64,000 nucleotides of DNA, from assembly GCF_900110505.1 (NCBI RefSeq), contig NZ_FODZ01000002.1, forward strand, positions 767,076 through 831,075, written 5' to 3'. The DNA is from Luteibacter sp. UNC138MFCol5.1 (GTDB lineage: Bacteria; Pseudomonadota; Gammaproteobacteria; Xanthomonadales; Rhodanobacteraceae). A model generated the notes under the pieces. That model searched no databases, was not told where the DNA came from, and saw only the letters and a program-made list of their open reading frames with translations. Made by a program: the position numbers and the translations under genes. Below are positions 7,357 through 17,384 of this stretch, one piece after another. Each line of letters opens with the position of its first letter. Position 1 is the stretch's first letter.

Positions 7357-9597
7357 ATGAATCTGCAAGCCAATTACGAACAGATCCCGCTCAAGGACTA
7401 CGCCGAGCGGGCCTATCTCGACTATTCGATGTACGTGGTGCTGGATCGCGCCCTGCCCTTCGTGGGCGACGGGCTGAAGCCGGTCCAGCGCCGCATCGTG
7501 TACGCCATGAGCGAGCTGGCGCTGGGCGCCACCGCCAAGCCGAAGAAGTCCGCCCGCACCATCGGCGACGTGATCGGCAAGTTCCATCCCCATGGCGATT
7601 CGGCCTGCTACGAGGCGATGGTCCTCATGGCGCAGCCCTTCTCGTACCGCTATCCGCTGGTGGACGGCCACGGCAACTTCGGCTCGCCGGACGATCCGAA
7701 GAGCTTCGCGGCCATGCGTTACACGGAGTCGCGCCTGACGCCCATCGCCGAGGTACTGCTGTCCGAGCTGGGTCACGGCACGGTGGACTGGGTCCCGAAC
7801 TTCGACGGCACGATGGACGAGCCGTCGTGGCTGCCGGCCCGCGTGCCGCACGTGCTGCTGAACGGTTCGATGGGCATCGCGGTCGGCATGGCCACGGACA
7901 TCCCGCCGCACAACCTGCGCGAGGTCGCCAGCGCCTGCATCCGCCTGCTCGACGATCCGGACGCCACCATCGCGGACCTCTGCGAGCACGTGCACGGCCC
8001 GGACTACCCGACCTCGGCCGAGATCATCACCCCGCGGCGCGAACTCGCGGCGATGTACCAGAACGGCACGGGCTCCGTGCGCGCCCGCGCCATCTACGAA
8101 CGCGACGACGGCAACATCGTCATCACGGCCCTGCCCCACCAGGTCTCTCCGTCGAAGATCCTCGAGCAGATCGCCGCGCAGATGCGCGCGAAGAAGCTGC
8201 CGATGATCGAGGACCTGCGCGACGAATCCGACCACGAGAACCCGATCCGCCTCGTCCTCGTCCCCCGCTCTAACAGGGTGGATGTCGAGGAGATGATGCA
8301 GCACCTTTTCGCCACCACCGATCTGGAAAAGAGCTTCCGCGTCAACCTGAACATGATCGGCCTCGACGGCCGGCCGCAGGTGAAGGATCTCAAGACGATC
8401 CTCGGCGAGTGGCTGCGCTTCCGCACCGATACGGTCACGCGCCGCCTGAACCACCGCCTCGGACGCGTGGAACGCCGCCTGCACTTGCTCGAGGCGCTGC
8501 GCATCGCCTACCTCAACATCGACGAGGTGATCCGCATCGTCCGCACCGAGGAAGAACCGAAGCCGGTGCTCATCGCCCGCTTCCGCCTCGACGACGAGCA
8601 GGCCGATTACATCCTCGAGACGAAGCTGCGCCAGCTGGCCCGCCTCGAGGAAATGAAGATCAACGAAGAGCGCGACAAGCTCGAGGAAGAGCGCGCGCGC
8701 ATCAACGTGCTGCTGAAGTCGCCGGCGAAGCTGAAGGGCCTGATCAAGGAAGAACTGCGCAGCGACGCCGAGAAATACGGGGACGAACGCCGTTCGCCGC
8801 TGGTGGAGCGCAGCGCCGCGCAGGCGCTCGATGAAAGCGCGCTGGTCGCGTCCGAACCGGTGACCGTGGTGCTCTCGCAGAAGGGCTGGGTGCGCGCAGG
8901 CAAGGGGCACGACGTCGACGGCGAGGCGCTGTCTTACCGCGAGGGCGACAGCCTGCTGGCGATCTCGCGCGCGCGCACGACGCAGCAGGTCGCGTTCATC
9001 GACTCGACAGGCCGCGCCTACACCACGCCGGCGCACACGCTGCCGTCGGCACGCGGCAACGGCGAGCCGCTGACGGGTCGATTCAGCCCGCCGGCCGGCG
9101 CGCGCTTCGACGCGGTCGTGACCGCCGACAACGACACCCGCGTGATCCTCGCCACCGACTTCGGCTACGGCTTCGTCACGCGTTTCGAAGCCCTCACGGG
9201 CCGCCAGAAGGCGGGCAAGCAGATCATCTCGCTGAGCGACGGCGCGCGCGTGCTGGCGCCCGTCATCACCGCCGATCCGTCGCGCGACCGCGTGGTCGTG
9301 GTCACGGGCGAGGGGCATCTGCTCATGTTCTCGGTCGCCGAACTGCCGGAACTCGACAAGGGCAAGGGCAACAAGCTGATCGAGATTCCGAAGGCGAAGC
9401 TCGCCTCGGGCGAGGAACGCGTGGTCGGCGTCGCCGTCGTGGCCGAGGGCAAGGGCGAAGTCACCCTGTATGCCGGGCAGCGCAAGCTCACGCTGAAGTG
9501 GGCCGATCTCGTGGAATACGGCGGCAACCGCGCCACGCGCGGCGGCGTGCTGCCACGCGGCCTGCGGCGCGTGGAGCGGATCGAGACCACCGGATGA
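7357..9597 (+). CDS. parC: DNA topoisomerase IV subunit A
   Basis: Catalytic DNA-cleaving subunit of topoisomerase IV, which decatenates daughter chromosomes together with ParE; cytoplasmic. About 746 residues, against 752 in E. coli. The N-terminus ([20 protein letters not shown]) is the family hallmark. The winged-helix quinolone region reads [12 protein letters not shown], with Ser about 82 and Glu about 86 both wild type, so no classical quinolone-resistance substitution. The catalytic Tyr lies in AMRYTESRL (about residue 122). The C-terminal beta-pinwheel is present. An ATG at 7345 (MPKPMNLQ) is an alternative start; neither has a good ribosome-binding site. The last codons are duplicated downstream at 9780. 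Confidence 0.95.
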   Translation: MNLQANYEQIPLKDYAERAYLDYSMYVVLDRALPFVGDGLKPVQRRIVYAMSELALGATAKPKKSARTIGDVIGKFHPHGDSACYEAMVLMAQPFSYRYPLVDGHGNFGSPDDPKSFAAMRYTESRLTPIAEVLLSELGHGTVDWVPNFDGTMDEPSWLPARVPHVLLNGSMGIAVGMATDIPPHNLREVASACIRLLDDPDATIADLCEHVHGPDYPTSAEIITPRRELAAMYQNGTGSVRARAIYERDDGNIVITALPHQVSPSKILEQIAAQMRAKKLPMIEDLRDESDHENPIRLVLVPRSNRVDVEEMMQHLFATTDLEKSFRVNLNMIGLDGRPQVKDLKTILGEWLRFRTDTVTRRLNHRLGRVERRLHLLEALRIAYLNIDEVIRIVRTEEEPKPVLIARFRLDDEQADYILETKLRQLARLEEMKINEERDKLEEERARINVLLKSPAKLKGLIKEELRSDAEKYGDERRSPLVERSAAQALDESALVASEPVTVVLSQKGWVRAGKGHDVDGEALSYREGDSLLAISRARTTQQVAFIDSTGRAYTTPAHTLPSARGNGEPLTGRFSPPAGARFDAVVTADNDTRVILATDFGYGFVTRFEALTGRQKAGKQIISLSDGARVLAPVITADPSRDRVVVVTGEGHLLMFSVAELPELDKGKGNKLIEIPKAKLASGEERVVGVAVVAEGKGEVTLYAGQRKLTLKWADLVEYGGNRATRGGVLPRGLRRVERIETTG

Positions 9598-9779
9598 TCG
9601 CCACCTCGTAGGAGCGCGCCCTGCGCGCGACATGTTCTGGAGCCGAATCCACGAGCTGGCGCGCCAGCCCGCTGACCGAGGCGCAGAGCTGTCGCGCGCA
9701 GGGCGCGCTCCTACCCGACGACGGTGCGCCAGAGCCGGGTGTAGTTCCAGCCGTCCTTGTATGGCATCACGCCGTGGAA
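9566..9779. repeat. Imperfect tandem duplication, copy 1 (parC tail + REP + NUDIX tail remnant)
   Basis: This copy begins inside the last codons of parC, crosses a REP palindrome and ends in a decayed copy of the 3' end of the neighbouring NUDIX gene. It repeats directly at 9780-10005. Against copy 2 it lacks 12 nt (the four codons for RMVS of the NUDIX C-terminus) and has scattered substitutions. Confidence 0.85.
9608..9714. repeat. REP palindrome, family A (GTAGGAGCGCGCC variant), in duplication copy 1
   Basis: Perfect 24-bp arms starting GTAGGAGCGCGCCCTGCGCG and ending GCAGGGCGCGCTCCTAC, separated by about 59 nt. The core is CGCGCCCTGCGCGCG rather than CGGCCTTGGCCGCG. Confidence 0.85.
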
Positions 9780-10005
9780 GGCGCGTGGAGCGGATCGAGA
9801 CCACCGGATGATCGCCACCTCGTAGGAGCGCGCCCTGCGCGCGACATGTTCTGGAGGCGAACGCGAGCTGGCGCGCCAGCCCCGCGGACCGGGGCGCAAA
9901 GCTGTCGCGCTCAGGGCGCGCTCCTACCTGAAGACGGTGCGTCAGAGCCGGGTGTAGTTCCAGGACACCATCCGGCCGTCCTTGTACGGCATCACGCCGT
10001 GGAAG
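9780..10005. repeat. Imperfect tandem duplication, copy 2
   Basis: Direct repeat of 9566-9779. It starts with a copy of the last 30 or so bases of parC, now non-coding, contains a second REP palindrome (9822-9927), and ends in the intact 3' end of the NUDIX gene. The joint between copies lies at GTGGAAG/GTGGAGC, a short shared sequence that could have seeded the event. Confidence 0.85.
9822..9927. repeat. REP palindrome, family A, in duplication copy 2
   Basis: Same arms as the REP at 9608-9714, except for one mismatch in the right arm (GTCGCGCTCAGGG), so it has drifted since duplication. Confidence 0.85.
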
Positions 10006-10430
10006 GGCCGGGGGTCGGCATCGAACACCAGTGGGAGGAAGTGACGGTCGCCCTCCCACATCGGCAGCGTGTCCAGGGCGTCGACGGGAACCCATTCGAG
10101 CGCGCCTTCGGGATTCGACTCCAGCGGCGTGCCCTCGTAGCGCGTCACCACGAAGATGAAGCCCAGCCAGTCCTCGCCGTGCTTGCCGAAGCCCGGCCAG
10201 TTCAGCGTGCCGCGCAGGCGCATCTCCAGGCACTCGATGCCGGCTTCCTCGCGGATTTCCCGGCGCATGCACGCCGCGATGTCTTCCTCCGGCTCCATCT
10301 TTCCGCCCAGGCCATTGTACTTGCCCAGGTGATGATCGTCCTTGCGGGCGTTGCGGTGGATCATGAGCACGCGCTTGCCGTCCGGGGACAGCACGTAGCC
10401 GAGCGTGGCGACGATGGGCGTATAGGGCAT
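9942..10430 (-). CDS. NUDIX hydrolase, MutT/8-oxo-dGTP diphosphatase-like
   Basis: Cytoplasmic pyrophosphohydrolase, probably cleaving 8-oxo-dGTP or another nucleoside diphosphate derivative. 162 residues. The full Nudix box is present: GGKMEPEED, then REIREEAG (pattern GX5EX7REUXEEXGU). The flanking features LGYVLSPDGKRVLMIHRN, HHLGKYNGLGGK and WNYTRL near the C-terminus resemble MutT-type 8-oxo-dGTPases of the MTH1-like group, which share a PYKDG element. The gene is convergent with parC. A decayed copy of its last 60 or so bases lies at about 9720-9779 as part of the tandem duplication. It is divergent from the gene starting at 10537 across a gap of 106 nt. Confidence 0.88.
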   Translation of the reverse strand: MPYTPIVATLGYVLSPDGKRVLMIHRNARKDDHHLGKYNGLGGKMEPEEDIAACMRREIREEAGIECLEMRLRGTLNWPGFGKHGEDWLGFIFVVTRYEGTPLESNPEGALEWVPVDALDTLPMWEGDRHFLPLVFDADPRPFHGVMPYKDGRMVSWNYTRL

Positions 10431-10536
10431 GGCGTTGGAGGGAATCGGTTAAAAGCGCCGGAGTTTACGCCCTCCACGCGAAGAGCGCGTCGCCGCCCCC
10501 TTGCGCCGCCCGCCTGCCCCGGCGAACATCCGGGAC

Positions 10537-11352
10537 ATGCTGTTCCCTCGCCTCCCCCGTTTCATCCGTCGAACCCTTCCCCGCCTCACCATCGCCGCGG
10601 CACTGGTCGCGGCGGCCGGCGCATGCGCCGACGCCGCCGACGCACTGGAAGGCCACGACATCGTGTTCGACAGCCAGTCGTATTTCACGGTCAGCGTGGA
10701 TCTGACGCGGGAAGACATCGAGCTGCACTGGCGCAATCCCGACAACGGCCAGCCGTTCGCCACCATCGAGACGCTGCGGACCTGGACGGCCGGCAAGGGT
10801 CGCCCGTTGGTCTTCGCGACCAACGCGGGCATCTACGATCGGGATTTCAAGCCGCTCGGGCTCTACGTGGAGGATGGCAAGACCGTCGTGCCGCTTAACC
10901 TCGCGCACGGCAATCCCCGCTCGGGCAATTTTTCGCTGCTGCCCAACGGCGTCTTCGCGATCTACGACGACGGCACGGCCGACGTGCACACCAGCGACGC
11001 GTTCCGCGCCGCGGCCCGCAAGCCGCGCTGGGCCACGCAGTCGGGGCCGATGCTCGTCATCGACGGACAGATCAACACGCAGTTCGAGAACGGCTCGGAC
11101 AGCATGAAGTGGCGCAGCGGCGTCTGCGCGCGCACGCCTCGCGAGGTGGTGTTCGTCGTCAGCCGGACGCCCGTCAACTTCCATAGTTTCGCGCGGCTGT
11201 TCCGCGACGAGATCGGCTGCAAGGACGCCCTGTTCCTCGACGGCACGATCTCGCAGTTCTACACCCCCGACGACGGCTACGTCGGCGCTCCGGCGTTCAT
11301 GACCAAACCCTACGCCGGCATGGTCGCGGTGTACCCGAAACAGCGGCGCTGA
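10537..11352 (+). CDS. Exported phosphodiester glycosidase (NAGPA/DUF2233) family protein
   Basis: 271 residues, predicted to be exported: the N-terminus MLFPRLPRFIRRTLPRLTIA then a hydrophobic alanine-rich stretch ending near ACADA. The body carries the family signatures FATNAGIYDRDFKPLGLYVE, SGNFSLLPNGVF, WATQSGPMLVIDGQIN, SRTPVNFHSFARLFRDEIGC and ALFLDGTISQFY, as in the catalytic domain that removes GlcNAc from phosphodiester-linked sugars (NAGPA) and its bacterial homologues such as YigE. The bacterial substrate is unknown, plausibly a cell-surface glycan. No convincing ribosome-binding site precedes 10537, and a TTG at 10501 keeps the frame open. The stop codon lies in the loop of a hairpin shared with dapE. 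Confidence 0.8.
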   Translation: MLFPRLPRFIRRTLPRLTIAAALVAAAGACADAADALEGHDIVFDSQSYFTVSVDLTREDIELHWRNPDNGQPFATIETLRTWTAGKGRPLVFATNAGIYDRDFKPLGLYVEDGKTVVPLNLAHGNPRSGNFSLLPNGVFAIYDDGTADVHTSDAFRAAARKPRWATQSGPMLVIDGQINTQFENGSDSMKWRSGVCARTPREVVFVVSRTPVNFHSFARLFRDEIGCKDALFLDGTISQFYTPDDGYVGAPAFMTKPYAGMVAVYPKQRR

Positions 11353-11362
11353 CGCGCCGCTG
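11341..11362. terminator. Hairpin between convergent genes (phosphodiester glycosidase and dapE)
   Basis: CAGCGGCGC-TGAC-GCGCCGCTG, perfect 9-bp arms, with the upstream gene's TGA in the loop. It has no long T tract, so it is a possible bidirectional transcription boundary rather than a textbook terminator. Confidence 0.45.
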
Positions 11363-11365
11363 TCT

Positions 11366-12499
11366 TCAACCGGCGAGCATGCGCTCGCAGATCGCCTCGT
11401 AGAGATCCGGCAGGCGTTCCAGGTCGGCGATGCTGACGCATTCGTCGACCTTATGGATCGTGGCGTTCACCGGCCCCAGCTCGATCACCTCGGCGCCCAT
11501 CGGCGCGATGAAGCGTCCGTCGGACGTGCCGCCGCCCGTGCTCTGTTCCGGATCGATGCCGCAGAGATCGCGGCAGACGGCGGCCACGACCTCGCGCAAC
11601 CGGCCGCCCGGCGGCGCCAGGAACGGGTGGCCCGACAGGTGCCAGTCGATGGCGAAATCGACGTCGTGCGCGCGCAGGATCGCCTCGGCGCGCTCGCGAA
11701 GCGCGTCGGCCGTGCTCGCCGTCGAGAAACGGAAGTTGATCAGCGCCACGAGCTCGCCGGGGATCACGTTGTTGGCGCCCGTGCCGGCGTTGAGGTTGGA
11801 CACCTGGAACGAGGTCGGCGGGAAATCGGCGTTGCCCTCGTCCCAACGCTCCGCGGCCAGCGCGGCGAGCGCCGGTGCGAACGCGTGGATCGGGTTCTTC
11901 GCTTTTTCCGGATAGGCGACGTGGCCCTGCACACCGCGAACGGTGAGCGTGCCCGAGAGCGAGCCGCGCCGCCCGACGCGGATGAGGTCGCCGAGCCGCT
12001 CCTTCGCCGAAGGCTCTCCCACGACGCACGCGTCGATGCGCTGGCCCGTCGCGGCGAAGTGTTCCACCACCTCGCGCACACCGTGCAGCGCCACGCCCTC
12101 CTCGTCGCTGGTGAGCAGCAGGCCGACGGTACCGGCGTGCAAGGGGTGCGCGCCGACGAAGCGCTCCAGCGCCACCACCATCGCGGCCACCGATCCCTTC
12201 ATGTCCGCCGCGCCGCGCCCGTAAAGCATGCCCTCGTGCTCCGTCGGCTCGAAGGGCGGAAAGCGCCAGCGATCCTCGGGGCCGGTGGGCACGACATCGG
12301 TGTGGCCGAGGAAGGCCAGCACGGGGCCCTCCGTCCCGTGGGTGGCCCAAAGGTTGTCGACGTCGCCGAAGCGCAGGTGCTCGATACGGAAGCCGAGCTT
12401 TGCGAGGCGCGCCGCGATGAGCGGCAGGCAGCCGGCGTCCTCGGGCGTGACCGAACGGCGGGCGATGAGGTCCTTGGTGAGGGCGAGCACGGGGGTCAT
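11366..12499 (-). CDS. dapE: Succinyl-diaminopimelate desuccinylase
   Basis: Zinc hydrolase converting N-succinyl-LL-diaminopimelate to LL-diaminopimelate and succinate in the lysine/peptidoglycan pathway; cytoplasmic. 377 residues, matching the family. Visible M20 peptidase motifs are [11 protein letters not shown] (metal His and Asp), [10 protein letters not shown] (bridging Asp), LTSDEEG (catalytic Glu and metal Glu), VVGEPS, the dimerisation domain with NNVIPGE, and the C-terminal [10 protein letters not shown] and NATIHKVDE (metal His). Start at 12499 ([12 protein letters not shown]). dapD lies in the same block with yffB between, an arrangement shared with enterobacterial yffB-dapE. Confidence 0.96.
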   Translation of the reverse strand: MTPVLALTKDLIARRSVTPEDAGCLPLIAARLAKLGFRIEHLRFGDVDNLWATHGTEGPVLAFLGHTDVVPTGPEDRWRFPPFEPTEHEGMLYGRGAADMKGSVAAMVVALERFVGAHPLHAGTVGLLLTSDEEGVALHGVREVVEHFAATGQRIDACVVGEPSAKERLGDLIRVGRRGSLSGTLTVRGVQGHVAYPEKAKNPIHAFAPALAALAAERWDEGNADFPPTSFQVSNLNAGTGANNVIPGELVALINFRFSTASTADALRERAEAILRAHDVDFAIDWHLSGHPFLAPPGGRLREVVAAVCRDLCGIDPEQSTGGGTSDGRFIAPMGAEVIELGPVNATIHKVDECVSIADLERLPDLYEAICERMLAG

Positions 12500-12554
12500 G
12501 GCTGGATCGTTACCTGGGAAGCGTGGTCGCGAAAACCGCGCGTTCCGCCGTGGG

Positions 12555-12572
12555 CACCGGCGTGCGCCGGTG
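12555..12572. repeat. REP-like palindrome, family C
   Basis: CACCGGC-GTGC-GCCGGTG followed by CGAC, in the 94-nt gap between yffB and dapE. The same 24-mer context recurs at 40500-40517, so it is a dispersed repeat rather than a gene-specific terminator. Confidence 0.65.
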
Positions 12573-12593
12573 CGACGGGTGTGGCTGGCCGGA

Positions 12594-12947
12594 TCACTTT
12601 CCGAACCGCTTCTTGAACGCGTTATCGGAAAAACCGACCGACACGTCGTCGCCATCAACGACGACGGGCCGCTTGATCAGCGCCGGGTATTCCTTGAGCA
12701 GCAGGGTCCACTCGGGATCGGTGCGCGGATCCTTGCGCTGCGGGAGCAGCGTCCGCCACGTGGTCGACGCCTTGTTGATCAGCTTTTCCCATCCGCCGAG
12801 TTTCTCCGCCCACGCCTTCAGCGTGGCCGCGGGCACCGGGTTCGCGCGATAGTCGACGAACGTGTACCCGACGCCGAAGCGGTCGAGCCAGTTCCTCGCC
12901 TTCTTGCAGGTGTCGCAGGTCGGCAGGCCATAGAGCGTGATCGTCAT
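12594..12947 (-). CDS. yffB: ArsC/Spx-family protein (YffB-like reductase)
   Basis: 117-residue thioredoxin-fold protein of the arsenate reductase family. The N-terminus has [20 protein letters not shown], with the CxxC redox pair at about residues 11-14. The C-terminus keeps KRPVVVDG and [12 protein letters not shown], typical of the Spx/MgsR/YffB branch. YffB-type proteins are thought to be glutathione-dependent thiol reductases, and a role in arsenate resistance is not indicated. It starts 3 nt downstream of the dapD stop and precedes dapE, so it is probably co-transcribed with the lysine genes. The pairing is widely conserved, but its reason is unknown. Confidence 0.88.
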   Translation of the reverse strand: MTITLYGLPTCDTCKKARNWLDRFGVGYTFVDYRANPVPAATLKAWAEKLGGWEKLINKASTTWRTLLPQRKDPRTDPEWTLLLKEYPALIKRPVVVDGDDVSVGFSDNAFKKRFGK

Positions 12948-12950
12948 GGA

Positions 12951-13784
12951 TCAGTCGCCGCTGCGCAGGAGTTCGTTGATGCCGGTCTTCGAACGCGTCT
13001 TCTCGTCCACCTGCTTGACGATCACCGCGGCGTAGAGGCTGTGGCTGCCGTCCTTCGAGGGCAGGCTGCCGGAAACGACGACGCTGCCGGCCGGGACGCG
13101 GCCATAGGTCACCTCGCCCGTCGCGCGGTTGTAGATGCGGGTGGACTGGCCGAGGAACACGCCCATGCCGATCACGGAACCCTTCTCCACCACGACGCCC
13201 TCGACGACTTCGGAGCGCGCGCCGATGAAGCAGTTGTCCTCGATGATCGTCGGGTTGGCCTGCAGCGGCTCCAGCACGCCACCGATGCCGACGCCGCCGG
13301 AAAGATGCACGTTCGCGCCGATCTGCGCGCAGGAGCCAACCGTGGCCCAGGTATCGACCATGGTGCCGGCGCCCACGTAGGCACCGATGTTGGTGTAGCT
13401 CGGCATCAGCACCGCGTCCTTCGCGATGTGCGCGCCGCGACGGACGAGCGCCCCAGGAACCACGCGCGCGCCGAGGCTCGCGTATTCGGTGGCGTCGCCG
13501 TCGGTGAAGCGCAGCGGCACCTTGTCGAACGCGCTCGACGGGCCGCCGTCCATCACGCGGTTGCCGTTCATGCGGAAGTACAGCAGCACCGCCTTCTTCA
13601 GCCACGCGTTGACGATCCAGCCGCCCTTGCCGTCGGGTTCGGCGACGCGGCGTTCGCCGGATTCGAGCAGGTTGAGCACCTGGTCGACGGCTTCGCGCAG
13701 GTTGCCCTCGATCTCGTTCTGCGTGAGGTCGGCGCGGCGTTCGAAGGCGTCGTCGATCAGGGATTCAAGGGTTTGCATCTGCAT
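12951..13784 (-). CDS. dapD: 2,3,4,5-tetrahydropyridine-2,6-dicarboxylate N-succinyltransferase
   Basis: Acyltransferase of the succinylase branch of lysine/diaminopimelate synthesis, using succinyl-CoA; cytoplasmic trimer. 277 residues, against 274 in E. coli. The N-terminal helical part ([15 protein letters not shown]) is followed by left-handed beta-helix hexapeptide repeats ([60 protein letters not shown]). The C-terminus is LRSGD. The start at 13784 (MQMQT) or 13778 overlaps the end of glnD by about 20 nt, so translation is probably coupled. It lies upstream of yffB and dapE in the same transcription unit. Confidence 0.96.
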   Translation of the reverse strand: MQMQTLESLIDDAFERRADLTQNEIEGNLREAVDQVLNLLESGERRVAEPDGKGGWIVNAWLKKAVLLYFRMNGNRVMDGGPSSAFDKVPLRFTDGDATEYASLGARVVPGALVRRGAHIAKDAVLMPSYTNIGAYVGAGTMVDTWATVGSCAQIGANVHLSGGVGIGGVLEPLQANPTIIEDNCFIGARSEVVEGVVVEKGSVIGMGVFLGQSTRIYNRATGEVTYGRVPAGSVVVSGSLPSKDGSHSLYAAVIVKQVDEKTRSKTGINELLRSGD

Positions 13785-16422
13785 GTACGGGAGTCCTGGG
13801 GCTTTCGGAACCGATGTGACGCAGCAGGCACGTGCGCAGAATCTCCCGGCGCTCGGGAGACAACGGCGCGTCGCTGCGATCGGTCAGTTGGAAGAAATCT
13901 TCGACGCGTTCGCCGAACGTGGCGATACGCGCATCATGCACGCGCACTTCCGCTTCGGCCAGCGCCTGCGCGACCGCGGCGAGCAGGCCCGGCCGGTCGG
14001 TGCAGACCAGCGCGAGCTGCGTGCGCTCGCCCGCGTCCACGAACTCGATGCGCGGCGCCATCTGGAAATGGCGCAGGTGACGGGAAATGCCGCGCTTGGT
14101 CGGCGCATGCCCGGCCGCCTGCTCCAGCGCGTGCAGCATGCGCGCGCGCAACTCCTCCGCGCGCTGCAACGAGGCCGGTGCCTGCGAATCCGATTCGAGC
14201 AGCAGGAAGGTGTCCAGCGCCTTGCCGGTGCTCGAGACGAGGATGCGCGCCTCGACCACGGAGAAACGCAGGCGATCCAGCACGGCGGTCACCGTGGCGA
14301 ACAGGCCGTCACGGTCGGGCGTGTAGATGAACAGCTCGGTGCTTCCGCGCACGGAGAACGGATGCACCTCGACCAGCGGCGTGGCGCCATGGGCGCGCAG
14401 GATCGCCGCGGTCTGCCACGCGATCTGCTCGGGGCGATGACGCAAAAAGCTCGTGTCCGGAAATTCCGCCCAGACCGATGCGATGTCGTCCGCGGGAACG
14501 CGCTCGGCGGCGAGCATCACGAGCGCGCGCTCGCGGCATTCACGCACGCGCACGCCGGAGTGGCCGGGCGGCTTGAGGTCGCTGCGCAGCGCGAAGCGCG
14601 TGGACGTATAGAGGTCCGCGAGCAGCCGGTCCTTCCACGCGTTCCACAGCTTCGGGCTGGTGCCGATGATGTCGGCGATCGTGAGCAGGTAGAGGTGGTC
14701 GAGGTGTTCCCAGTCGCCGACTTCGGCACCGAACCGGTGTACGACGTCGGGATCGGTGATGTCCTGGCGCTGGGCGGTCGTGCTCATCGAGAGGTGGTGA
14801 CGCACCAGCCAGGCGACGAGATCGATCTGCTCTTCCGGCAGGCCGAGCCGGCCGCAGAACGCGCGGGCGTCTTCTTCGCCCAGCACGGAGTGGTCGCCAC
14901 CCCGACCCTTCGCGATGTCGTGGAACAGCGCGGCCAGCAGGAGCAGCTCCGGCCGCTCCAGGTGCGGCCAGATCTCGCAGGCGATGGGGAACTCGCGGCG
15001 CGCGGCGGGATCGGCGAAGCGCGCCACGTTGCGCAGCACGCGCAGCGTGTGTTCGTCGACGGTGTACACGTGGAAGAGGTCGTACTGCATGCGGCCGACC
15101 ACCTTGCCGAATGCTGGCAGGATCGCGGCGAGCAGCCCATGCCGGTTCATGCGCCACAGCGCCTCCACGGCCGGCGCGCCGCGACGCAGCAGCGCGAGGA
15201 ACGCCGCGAGCACCTGCGGATCGTCGGCCAGGGATTCGCCGTGCTGCGACACGGCGTGCTGGATGCGGCGCATGGTTTCGGCGGTGAAGCCCGTGATGCC
15301 GGGCTCGTCCAGGCGCGCGATGAAGATTTCCACGAGCGCGGAAGGCCGGCGCACGAAAAGGTGCGGATTGCGCGGCGCGATGCGCGATCCGTAGCGCACG
15401 TAGTCGCTTCCCACCGGCTGTGGCTCGACATCGGGATCGAGCATTTCCTCGAAGCGCTCCACCAGCTGCGTGCCGGACCGCTCGATCTGGGTCGCCGCGC
15501 GGTAGTAGCCCTGCATGAACTGCTCGACGCCCAGGTTCTTCGCGTGTTCGTCCTCGAAGCCCAGGCGCGTCGCGAGCGCGCGCTGGTAGTCGAACAGCAG
15601 CCGCTCTTCCGCGCGGCCCGCCTCCAGGTGCAGGGCGTAGCGATAGCGGCGCAGCGTTTCCTCCGCGCGCGTCAGGCGCGTCACCTCCACGGGCTCCAGC
15701 AGTCCCTCGGCGACCATGGCGTCGAAATCGGGCGCGTCGGCGAGGCGGCGACCGAGCCAGCGCAGCGCGTCGAGCGTGCGCAGCCCGCCGGGGCCGTCCT
15801 TGAGGTTCGGTTCGAGGTTCTGCGCGGTGTCGTCGTAGCGCGCGTGGCGCGCGTCGCGTTCGGCCAATCGCGCGGCGAGGTATTCGCGGGGCGGCCAGAT
15901 CGCGGGATCGTCGAGGATGCCGCGCAGTTCGTTGGCCAGGATGGGCCAGCCCGCGAGGCGCCGGGCATCGAGCAGGCTGGTGAACACGCTGATGTCGCGA
16001 GCGGCGAGCTCGCGGCATTGCTGGATCGTGCGCACCGCGTGCCCCGGCTTGAGGCCGATGTCCCAGAGGCAGGCGAAGAAATTCTCCAGCGCGCGGTTCA
16101 GCGCCGGCGACGTCTCGCCGACCAGCGCGAGCAGGTCGACGTCCGACCGCGGGAACAGCATGCCGCGCCCGAAACCGCCGACCGCGAAGAGCGCGCCGGC
16201 GGCGATGTCGCCGAGGCAGGCCCCCCAGACATGCACCACGATGCGATCGACGATCTCCGCGCGACGCCGCGCGAGAGCCGAGGCGTCTTCGCCGTCGCGA
16301 AATGCGACCGTGAGCGCGCGGTCGATGTCGCCGAGCAACTGGCGCAGCGAGCGTCGCGCCTCGGGCGATACGCCCGAGCGGGGCACCACGGCGGGCAGGC
16401 GTGGTAGCGGTGGCAGCGTCAC
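13765..16422 (-). CDS. glnD: Bifunctional uridylyltransferase/uridylyl-removing enzyme of PII
   Basis: Nitrogen sensor that adds UMP to or removes it from PII (GlnB/GlnK) depending on glutamine, controlling glutamine synthetase and Ntr; cytoplasmic. 885 residues, normal length. Domains in order: nucleotidyltransferase with [17 protein letters not shown] (about residues 82-98; the usual Tyr after GG is Phe), a central helical linker ([19 protein letters not shown]), the HD phosphohydrolase with [14 protein letters not shown] near residue 500 and VRHHLSMS, and two ACT domains ([40 protein letters not shown]). It overlaps dapD and follows map by 70 nt on the same strand. Confidence 0.97.
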   Translation of the reverse strand: MTLPPLPRLPAVVPRSGVSPEARRSLRQLLGDIDRALTVAFRDGEDASALARRRAEIVDRIVVHVWGACLGDIAAGALFAVGGFGRGMLFPRSDVDLLALVGETSPALNRALENFFACLWDIGLKPGHAVRTIQQCRELAARDISVFTSLLDARRLAGWPILANELRGILDDPAIWPPREYLAARLAERDARHARYDDTAQNLEPNLKDGPGGLRTLDALRWLGRRLADAPDFDAMVAEGLLEPVEVTRLTRAEETLRRYRYALHLEAGRAEERLLFDYQRALATRLGFEDEHAKNLGVEQFMQGYYRAATQIERSGTQLVERFEEMLDPDVEPQPVGSDYVRYGSRIAPRNPHLFVRRPSALVEIFIARLDEPGITGFTAETMRRIQHAVSQHGESLADDPQVLAAFLALLRRGAPAVEALWRMNRHGLLAAILPAFGKVVGRMQYDLFHVYTVDEHTLRVLRNVARFADPAARREFPIACEIWPHLERPELLLLAALFHDIAKGRGGDHSVLGEEDARAFCGRLGLPEEQIDLVAWLVRHHLSMSTTAQRQDITDPDVVHRFGAEVGDWEHLDHLYLLTIADIIGTSPKLWNAWKDRLLADLYTSTRFALRSDLKPPGHSGVRVRECRERALVMLAAERVPADDIASVWAEFPDTSFLRHRPEQIAWQTAAILRAHGATPLVEVHPFSVRGSTELFIYTPDRDGLFATVTAVLDRLRFSVVEARILVSSTGKALDTFLLLESDSQAPASLQRAEELRARMLHALEQAAGHAPTKRGISRHLRHFQMAPRIEFVDAGERTQLALVCTDRPGLLAAVAQALAEAEVRVHDARIATFGERVEDFFQLTDRSDAPLSPERREILRTCLLRHIGSESPRTPVHADANP

Positions 16423-16492
16423 GTCAGGAGCCCCTCGTCGGTGTGTCGTCGGTCGCTGTGGGAGGGTCGCCCCGGATGTCGGTCCGGCCCCT

Positions 16493-17260
16493 TCAGGCCG
16501 CGTCCGGCCAGGGGGTGAGGATCTCGAACCCGTCGTCGGTCACCGCGATCGTGTGCTCCCATTGCGCGGAGAGCGAATGGTCCTTGGTCACCACGGTCCA
16601 GCCGTCCGGCAGCGACTTCGTCTGCGGCTTGCCGGCGTTGATCATCGGTTCGATCGTGAAGGTCATGCCGGGCTTCAGCTCCAGGCCCGTGCCGGCGCGC
16701 CCGTAGTGCAGCACCTGCGGCTCGTCGTGGTAGACCTTGCCGATGCCATGGCCGCAGTACTCGCGGACCACCGAGAACCCCGCCGCCTCGGCGTGCTTCT
16801 GGATCGCGGCGCCGACGTCGCCCAGGGTGGCCCCCGGCTTCACGGCCTCGATGCCCTTCATCATGGCCTCGTAGGTCGTCTCGACGAGGCGCTTCGCCAG
16901 CACGCTCGGGGTGCCCACGAAGTACATGCGGCTCGTGTCGCCGTGCCAGCCGTCCTTGATGACGGTGACGTCGATGTTGACGATGTCGCCGTCCTTGAGG
17001 ACCTTGGTCGGGCTCGGGATGCCGTGGCAGATCACGTGGTTGACCGAGGTGCAGGTCGTCGCCGGATACCCTCGGTAGCCCACGTTCGCCGGGATCGCCT
17101 TCTGCACGTTGACGATGTGGTCGTAGGCCAGCTTGTCGAGGTACTCGGTGGTGACGCCGGGCTTCACGTGCGGCACCAGCATCGCCAGCACCTCGGCGGC
17201 CAGACGGCCGGCCTCGCGCATCGCCTGGATCTCTTCGGGGGTCTTCGGTTGCACTGCCAT
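16493..17260 (-). CDS. map: Methionine aminopeptidase, type I
   Basis: Co-translational removal of the initiator methionine; cytoplasmic, two divalent metal ions. 255 residues. The five metal ligands are visible: DIVNIDVTV and GWHGDTSRMY (two Asp), CGHGIGKVYHDEP (His), FTIEPM (Glu) and AQWEHTIAV (Glu). CTSVNHVICHG is the substrate-pocket His region of type I enzymes. The ATG at 17260 follows AAAGAGACC. The gene is divergent from rpsB, as is usual in gammaproteobacteria. The glnD start lies 70 nt downstream, so one transcript map-glnD-dapD-yffB-dapE is possible. Confidence 0.97.
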   Translation of the reverse strand: MAVQPKTPEEIQAMREAGRLAAEVLAMLVPHVKPGVTTEYLDKLAYDHIVNVQKAIPANVGYRGYPATTCTSVNHVICHGIPSPTKVLKDGDIVNIDVTVIKDGWHGDTSRMYFVGTPSVLAKRLVETTYEAMMKGIEAVKPGATLGDVGAAIQKHAEAAGFSVVREYCGHGIGKVYHDEPQVLHYGRAGTGLELKPGMTFTIEPMINAGKPQTKSLPDGWTVVTKDHSLSAQWEHTIAVTDDGFEILTPWPDAA

Positions 17261-17348
17261 GGCGGGTCTCTTTGAATTTTCCTTTGCCGTCAGGGGATTG
17301 GGCCTGCCAGCGGAGATGGCGGCGCCCCCGCCGGAATTCCACCCCGAC

Positions 17349-17378
17349 TTGCGGCCAGGGGGAGCCGGAGGCTACAAT
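17349..17378 (+). promoter_or_regulatory. Putative rpsB promoter
   Basis: -35 TTGCGG (17349-17354), 18-nt spacer, -10 TACAAT (17373-17378). It predicts a start near 17385 and a leader of about 255 nt, long enough for the autoregulatory S2 leader known in gammaproteobacteria. Confidence 0.6.
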
Positions 17379-17384
17379 TAGCGA

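Noticed and set aside
7591..7614. Possible quinolone-resistance changes in parC
   Set aside because: The region reads [12 protein letters not shown] with Ser and Glu at the usual hot spots, both wild type.
9711..9899. Minus-strand 62-codon frame with a NUDIX-like ending (PYKDGWNYTRL)
   Set aside because: It is the decayed tail of the duplicated NUDIX gene, without Nudix box or start; treated as part of the duplication, not a gene.
7261..10272. Minus-strand open frame of 1003 codons opposite parC
   Set aside because: It crosses REP elements and the duplication and mirrors parC. No signal, motif or ribosome-binding site.
13426..16407. Plus-strand open frame of 993 codons opposite glnD
   Set aside because: Mirror of glnD and dapD, which have all catalytic motifs.
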